Assembly (NCBI GenBank): GCA_003563255.1
Contig: PWSL01000122.1
Location: forward strand, 1-9,535
Direction of reading: 5' to 3'
Source of the DNA: Desulfonatronospira sp.
Lineage (GTDB): Bacteria > Desulfobacterota > Desulfovibrionia > Desulfovibrionales > Desulfonatronovibrionaceae
Length of the DNA stretch: 9,535 nucleotides
Part shown: in pieces, positions 6,461 to 9,535 of the stretch
How the letters are laid out: every line of letters starts with the position of its first letter
Numbering within the stretch: the stretch's first letter is position 1
The notes under the pieces: model-generated
Databases searched by the model: none
Seen by the model: only the letters and a program-made list of their open reading frames with translations
Told to the model about the DNA's origin: nothing
Made by a program: the position numbers and the translations under genes

Positions 6461-7804
6461 CTATTGCCAGGACTTGAGAAAACCGGGTATTTCACTGGCT
6501 TCCCTGGGCCCGACCATAACTTCCCAGCCTTCAAGCTCTTCTTCCAGTTCGCCTTTAATCTGGGCCACATATCCTGGAATGACTACCTTGCGGTGCTTGA
6601 CCTTGTCTTCGATGCCGCTTTTCTTGATAAATGCCGCAATCTTTTCCGCGGTGAACTTGCCCGCGGCCCAGGCAGTAAGTGTCGACAGACCTTCGGAGTC
6701 AACGATGCCCAGGTGGGCCGGACGCTTGCTGGACTCGATCTCGGAAGAGACAATGAAATAAGTCAGGGAAAAGTTGGTTGTAACCAGAATCGGTGCAGAG
6801 TCGCCCGGGGAAGCGAATTCGTAGAATCCCTCCTTGACCTGCATGGGCCGCTGCGGATCTGTGTAGATATTCTGGCGCAGGACGAACAGCGGCAGGGCGC
6901 TCCAGGGCTGCAGGTTGTTCATGACCATTATTCCGCCGTATTTCATCACATAAACAGCGGCATGGATGGCTTCCAGCATTTCATCCTGGGTTTCCTGGCA
7001 GGGAAAAGTAATGGTGGGGTAGCCCAGGGGACGGAATTTCTTCTTCAGGGCGGAGCGGCGCATCATGACCAGGTTTTCCAGGGTCTTGGACAGGTCCCTG
7101 CTGCCGCTGTCCAGGACCAGATCCTTTACCCCGGCCTTGCTTATCTTCTCAGTAAGACCTGAGAGTTCCTCCAGGGAACCGCCGCGCACAACCATGGGAC
7201 ACTTGTGCTTTCTGGCCAGCTCGGTCATGGCATTGGAATTATCTGAGGTGGCGGAAGCGATAAGAGGCTTTCCGGTTCCGCACACGTCCAGGGCAGCGGA
7301 CATGACATCGGGTTCGTCGCTCATGAGTACCAGAGGCAGGTCGCAGGCACCTTTTACCTTTTCCACCAGGCCGGCAAAGCTGGATTTGTCCCCGGATGCG
7401 CACTTCAGGGCTGCCAGGTCTGTCTTGAGTTCGTAACCCACGCGCTCAAAGCGCAATTTTTTGAGACTCTCCAGCCTGGAATCCACTTCCGCGGCCTCCA
7501 TGGAATCGTCAATAACCAGGGCAAAGCCGCAGGGCTTGAAAAAAGTCTTCTCGTGTCGGAACAAAACCTGCTCACCGCCTATCTTCAGGGCATTTTCCCC
7601 CTGACCGATGGTAACTTCCCGCATGGGCGGAGCCGAGGCTTCAGAAAGGGCGTCCTTGGCCTCCTGGCTCACATGAGGACATAAATCCAGACTTGCTCCA
7701 CCGGAAGCAAGCTTCATGGCAAAAGCCAGGCAGGTGGGCACTCCGCAGTCTCCGCAGTTGGTCTGGGGCAGCTTTTTGAAAATATCAAGTCCGGTCAAAG
7801 CCAT
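6461..7804 (-). CDS. acsC: Corrinoid/iron-sulfur protein large (gamma) subunit AcsC
   Basis: The 447-aa product is the large subunit of the corrinoid/iron-sulfur protein, which carries the methyl group from AcsE to acetyl-CoA synthase. The N-terminal 4Fe-4S domain has C17-x2-C20-x4-C25-x16-C42 (TNCGDCGVPTC then DLCPHVS), the cluster used in reductive activation of cobalamin. A TIM-barrel domain follows. The C-terminal part (about residue 335 on, with VTTNFSLTYFIVSSEIE and VIPGYVAQIKGELEEEL) is the Rossmann-like cobalamin-binding domain. The length matches the family. ATG 7804 has a strong site (TGGAGGTG) upstream. Its partner acsD lies 226 bp upstream, separated by a palindromic element, which is unusual for two subunits needed in equal amounts. 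cooC follows after 27 bp. Confidence 0.95.
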   Translation of the reverse strand: MALTGLDIFKKLPQTNCGDCGVPTCLAFAMKLASGGASLDLCPHVSQEAKDALSEASAPPMREVTIGQGENALKIGGEQVLFRHEKTFFKPCGFALVIDDSMEAAEVDSRLESLKKLRFERVGYELKTDLAALKCASGDKSSFAGLVEKVKGACDLPLVLMSDEPDVMSAALDVCGTGKPLIASATSDNSNAMTELARKHKCPMVVRGGSLEELSGLTEKISKAGVKDLVLDSGSRDLSKTLENLVMMRRSALKKKFRPLGYPTITFPCQETQDEMLEAIHAAVYVMKYGGIMVMNNLQPWSALPLFVLRQNIYTDPQRPMQVKEGFYEFASPGDSAPILVTTNFSLTYFIVSSEIESSKRPAHLGIVDSEGLSTLTAWAAGKFTAEKIAAFIKKSGIEDKVKHRKVVIPGYVAQIKGELEEELEGWEVMVGPREASEIPGFLKSWQ

Positions 7805-7855
7805 TATCGCACCTCCAGGTACATTTTAATTTTTGTTGTAAATCTCTGTGTACTG

Positions 7856-7995
7856 GTATCTGTTTAACGCTTTGCATGTGGCACCGGGACTGGCTAACCC
7901 CGCACTTATTTTTTCAAATATGCTGAAATTTTCTGTGGCAGAAATAAGTGCGGGGGTGCCTGTCCCCTGCTTTCTCTTAAAAGTTAAACAGATAC
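7856..7995. repeat. Nested palindromic (REP/MITE-like) element between acsD and acsC
   Basis: Two inverted repeats are nested. The outer arms are GTATCTGTTTAAC (7856-7868) and its exact reverse complement GTTAAACAGATAC (7983-7995). The inner arms are CCCCGCACTTATTT (7898-7911) and the exact complement AAATAAGTGCGGGG (7942-7955), around a 30-nt interval. With mismatches the inner pairing extends outward: GGGACTGGC at 7886-7894 faces GCCTGTCCC at 7959-7967. The right inner arm is the 26-bp motif also found at 23-48. No coding capacity is present, so this is a non-autonomous repeat. In acsD-acsC mRNA it could fold into a long stem that affects stability or read-through. Confidence 0.8.
7942..7967. 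repeat. Dispersed 26-bp repeat motif, copy 2
   Basis: It matches 23-48 at 24 of 26 positions, in the same orientation. Here it forms the right inner arm of the palindrome at 7856-7995. The two copies lie about 7.9 kb apart at opposite ends of the cluster. Confidence 0.75.
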
Positions 7996-8030
7996 GTGTC
8001 CTGCATGCTTAAAACAAGACTTCTTGAGCC

Positions 8031-8978
8031 CTATTTTACTCCCAGACCTTCCATAGTACTGCGCATGAGCTTAACCGTTTCCGGATGCCTGACCACTACT
8101 ATGTCCGCCCCGGCAACCAGAAGACTGGTCACTCCGATGGCTTCCCACATTATGCCCCGCTTTACCGGATCACCGTATTCCGGGTGCTCGTCCGTTCCCA
8201 CTTTGGCTTCCTTGGCCTTCCAGGCTTCCCGGCCCATGTCGCAGATGATGGGCATCTGCATCATGGCGTCGTTTTGCTGCAGAGCGGTCAGGCGATCCCT
8301 TTCAATTACCGAATAGGTGTATTCCAGGCCGTAACCCAGGGCACCGGTGGAGGGGTCGATCAGGATGCGCTGGGCCGGCATGCCCAGGTTGGTCATGAGG
8401 ATATTGAGCTGTTTGGCCATATTCACATCAATGGGGGTCTCACCGGCCACGTTGTGCCCGAAACCCATGGCCGCAGCAGAAATGGTCTTGTAGTTCTCCT
8501 CCACAGCCGGTCCCAGGACCATGGCCCTGCCCTCCATCTGTTCAGCGACCTTTTTCAAGACCTCGCCATCCTTGGCGGCATTGCCGCAGCCGTAAATGAT
8601 CAGGGGAATCTCCACGGAATCAGCCACCTTTCTGACCACTTCCAGGGCTTCGTCCGGGCCTTTGTCCGCGCCGTTGGGGTCGATGCTTAAAAGCCTGAGG
8701 CAGATGAGATCCGCCCCGAACTCGTCTTTGCACTTGGCAGCCCATTTCACTGGATCGTCCCAGACATCCCCCAGCACGTCCTCCAGGGCCTTAGCCCAGT
8801 CCCCGGGGGCTTCATCGCAGACTTCCATAGCCAGTCTGGGGCGGTTGGGCATTTCCCCTTCAAAGAGATAAAAAGGTTGAGTAGTTTCCCCTCCTACCTG
8901 CACCCTGGCATCACCTGTACCAATTTCAACTTTGTTGATCTTGCCGGTATAACGGTCTATGGGAGCGCTGTAGCTCAT
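8031..8978 (-). CDS. acsD: Corrinoid/iron-sulfur protein small (delta) subunit AcsD
   Basis: The 315-aa protein is the small, TIM-barrel subunit of the corrinoid/iron-sulfur protein (CO dehydrogenase/acetyl-CoA synthase delta subunit). It pairs with AcsC and holds its cobalamin. Recognisable stretches are YTGKINKVEIG near the start, AMEVCDEAPGDW, CLRLLSIDPNG, GCGNAAKDGEVL, LIDPSTGALGYGLEY and GADIVVVRHPETV near the end, all typical of this family; the length also fits. AAGGAGA lies nine bases before ATG 8978. The gene follows folD after a 341-bp gap that holds a long inverted repeat, and precedes acsC after 226 bp, so it may be transcribed separately from one or both neighbours. No iron-sulfur motif is expected in this subunit and none is seen. 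Confidence 0.94.
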   Translation of the reverse strand: MSYSAPIDRYTGKINKVEIGTGDARVQVGGETTQPFYLFEGEMPNRPRLAMEVCDEAPGDWAKALEDVLGDVWDDPVKWAAKCKDEFGADLICLRLLSIDPNGADKGPDEALEVVRKVADSVEIPLIIYGCGNAAKDGEVLKKVAEQMEGRAMVLGPAVEENYKTISAAAMGFGHNVAGETPIDVNMAKQLNILMTNLGMPAQRILIDPSTGALGYGLEYTYSVIERDRLTALQQNDAMMQMPIICDMGREAWKAKEAKVGTDEHPEYGDPVKRGIMWEAIGVTSLLVAGADIVVVRHPETVKLMRSTMEGLGVK

Positions 8979-9016
8979 GATTATCTGTCTCCTTCTAATC
9001 AGTGTTTACCTGTGTG

Positions 9017-9062
9017 ATCCGCTGCCCCAATGAAGTTTTGCCTTCAACGAGGTGGGCAGGAT
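9017..9062 (-). promoter_or_regulatory. Possible structured leader of acsD
   Basis: On the minus strand, ATCC-TGCCC (9062-9054) can pair with GGGCA-(GC)-GGAT (9027-9017), nine base pairs with a 2-nt bulge. Inside it TGAAG (9046-9042) pairs with CTTCA (9035-9031) around GCAAAA. It lies 38 bases upstream of the acsD start codon. No cobalamin-riboswitch B12 box is visible. It may be a chance fold; no ligand or protein can be named. Confidence 0.3.
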
Positions 9063-9113
9063 TTTTACATCGTCCTGAAAAAACGTAATTATTTCCCATC
9101 AATGGCAAAGAGT

Positions 9114-9310
9114 TAGGGTCCGGGGGCTTTGCAAACTGGGCGTAAACTGTCTGAACGACGTAGGGAGCGTTAATCAAAACCGTAACACACCGAACTTGAT
9201 TCAAAGCATGTTATAGGAAATATCCCGGTTATCAAACCCGTGTATAGGTTTTGATTTACGCTTCCTTGGAGTGAGTCTTTACGTCCTGTTTGCAAAGTCC
9301 CCGGACCTTA
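9114..9310. repeat. ~197-bp imperfect inverted-repeat element (MITE-like)
   Basis: The left end (9114-9146, containing GGTCCGGGGGCTTTGCAAAC with one variant) matches the reverse complement of the right end (9278-9310) at 29 of 33 positions. A second block, AGCGTTAATCAAAACC (9166-9181), matches the complement of 9247-9262 at 15 of 16. Weaker pairing continues toward the centre. No transposase frame lies inside. Its right end is nine bases past the folD stop codon. It could be a non-autonomous transposon, or two copies of a repeat in inverted orientation; no target-site duplication was confirmed. Confidence 0.75.
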
Positions 9311-9319
9311 GGTGAAAAG

Positions 9320-9535
9320 TTATGGTCCGCCGACTCTTTTTCTCGCGGACTTGACGGTATTTGACATGAGCATGGCAATGGTCATGGGGCCTACCCCGCC
9401 CGGAACCGGGGTAATGGCGGAAGCCTTTTCCTTGACTTCCTGGAACGCCACATCCCCTTTGAGGCCGTCTTCCACACGATGAATGCCCACATCCACCACC
9501 ACGGCTCCTTGTTTGACCATATCCGCTGTGACCAT
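9320..9535 (-). CDS. folD: FolD, methylene-THF dehydrogenase/cyclohydrolase (C-terminal part only)
   Basis: Only the last 71 residues are inside the window; the gene continues past the right edge and the ATG at 9533-9535 is an internal codon. FolD converts methylene-THF to methenyl-THF with NAD(P) and hydrolyses it to formyl-THF, within the methyl branch. The signature [14 protein letters not shown] is clear, preceded by [16 protein letters not shown] and the [12 protein letters not shown] segment, all family-typical. The reading frame ends with TAA at 9320-9322. The gene is in the same orientation as the acs/met genes but separated from acsD by a repeat-bearing gap. Confidence 0.93.
   Translation of the reverse strand: MVTADMVKQGAVVVDVGIHRVEDGLKGDVAFQEVKEKASAITPVPGGVGPMTIAMLMSNTVKSARKRVGGP

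Larger units (their letters stand above)
7805..8030. other. Intergenic gap between acsD and acsC
   Basis: This 226-bp gap interrupts an otherwise compact operon and contains no gene. Most of it (7856-7995) is a nested palindromic element described separately. The remaining ~50 bp before acsC is AT-rich and carries the acsC ribosome site. I saw no convincing -35/-10 promoter pair, and no stem followed by a U run, so read-through from acsD to acsC is possible. Confidence 0.7.
8979..9319. other. Intergenic gap between folD and acsD
   Basis: This 341-bp gap holds a ~197-bp imperfect inverted repeat (9114-9310) next to folD, and a possible leader stem (9017-9062) next to acsD. A 69-codon minus-strand frame (8995-9204) crosses both and shows no resemblance to a real protein. 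I could not identify a convincing sigma-70 or sigma-54 promoter for acsD by eye. Confidence 0.65.

Noticed and set aside
7856..7995. Intrinsic terminator between acsD and acsC
   Set aside because: The palindrome has strong stems, but on the minus strand it is followed by mixed sequence (CAGTACACAG), not a U run.
8979..9110. Cobalamin riboswitch ahead of the corrinoid-protein genes
   Set aside because: It was expected as a possibility from context, but no B12-box-like sequence or the usual ~200-nt fold could be recognised.
8995..9204. 69-codon minus-strand frame upstream of acsD
   Set aside because: It runs through the inverted-repeat arm and the acsD leader and has no recognisable domain; probably a chance frame.

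Overview
The window is a nearly continuous, minus-strand gene cluster for the Wood-Ljungdahl (reductive acetyl-CoA) pathway. Read in the direction of transcription (right to left) it runs: folD (3' end only, cut by the right edge), acsD, acsC, cooC, acsE, a fused flavin/iron-sulfur oxidoreductase, metV, metF, and a Rossmann/DUF2520 protein. No acsA/acsB (CO dehydrogenase/acetyl-CoA synthase) or fhs gene is present; they presumably lie outside the window. Gene content, the MetV/MetF pair and the style of the intergenic repeats suggest an anaerobic Desulfobacterota-type bacterium (a sulfate reducer or sulfur disproportionator, perhaps Desulfovibrionales). That placement is inference from gene content, not a marker-based assignment.

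Layout: 9320-9535 is the C-terminal part of FolD. 8979-9319 is a gap that holds a ~197-bp imperfect inverted repeat and a structured acsD leader. 8031-8978 is acsD. 7805-8030 is a gap that holds a nested palindromic element. 6461-7804 is acsC, 5657-6433 cooC, 4838-5617 acsE, 2837-4771 the oxidoreductase fusion, 2119-2766 metV, 1190-2065 metF and 269-1159 the DUF2520 protein. 1-268 is a non-coding tail with repeat-type palindromes. From acsC to the DUF2520 gene the junctions are only 27-70 bp and nearly every start has a clear Shine-Dalgarno sequence, so these genes look like one transcription unit. The two larger gaps, and the tail, carry palindromic repeats.

How the genes work together: FolD interconverts methenyl- and methylene-tetrahydrofolate. 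MetF with its iron-sulfur partner MetV reduces methylene-THF to methyl-THF (or the reverse). AcsE moves the methyl group to the cobalamin of the corrinoid iron-sulfur protein (AcsC plus AcsD), which delivers it to acetyl-CoA synthase. CooC is an ATPase that helps load nickel into CO dehydrogenase. The oxidoreductase fusion combines a GltD/NfnB-like FAD-NAD(P)H part, ferredoxin-type cysteines and an MvhD/FlpD-like tail. It sits directly before metV and is the best candidate for a dedicated electron-transfer partner of MetVF. The last gene encodes an NAD(P)-binding protein of unknown substrate.

The most interesting points are the fused oxidoreductase, the placement of different palindromic repeat families in every large non-coding gap, and the conserved-looking but uncharacterised DUF2520 protein at the end of the operon.
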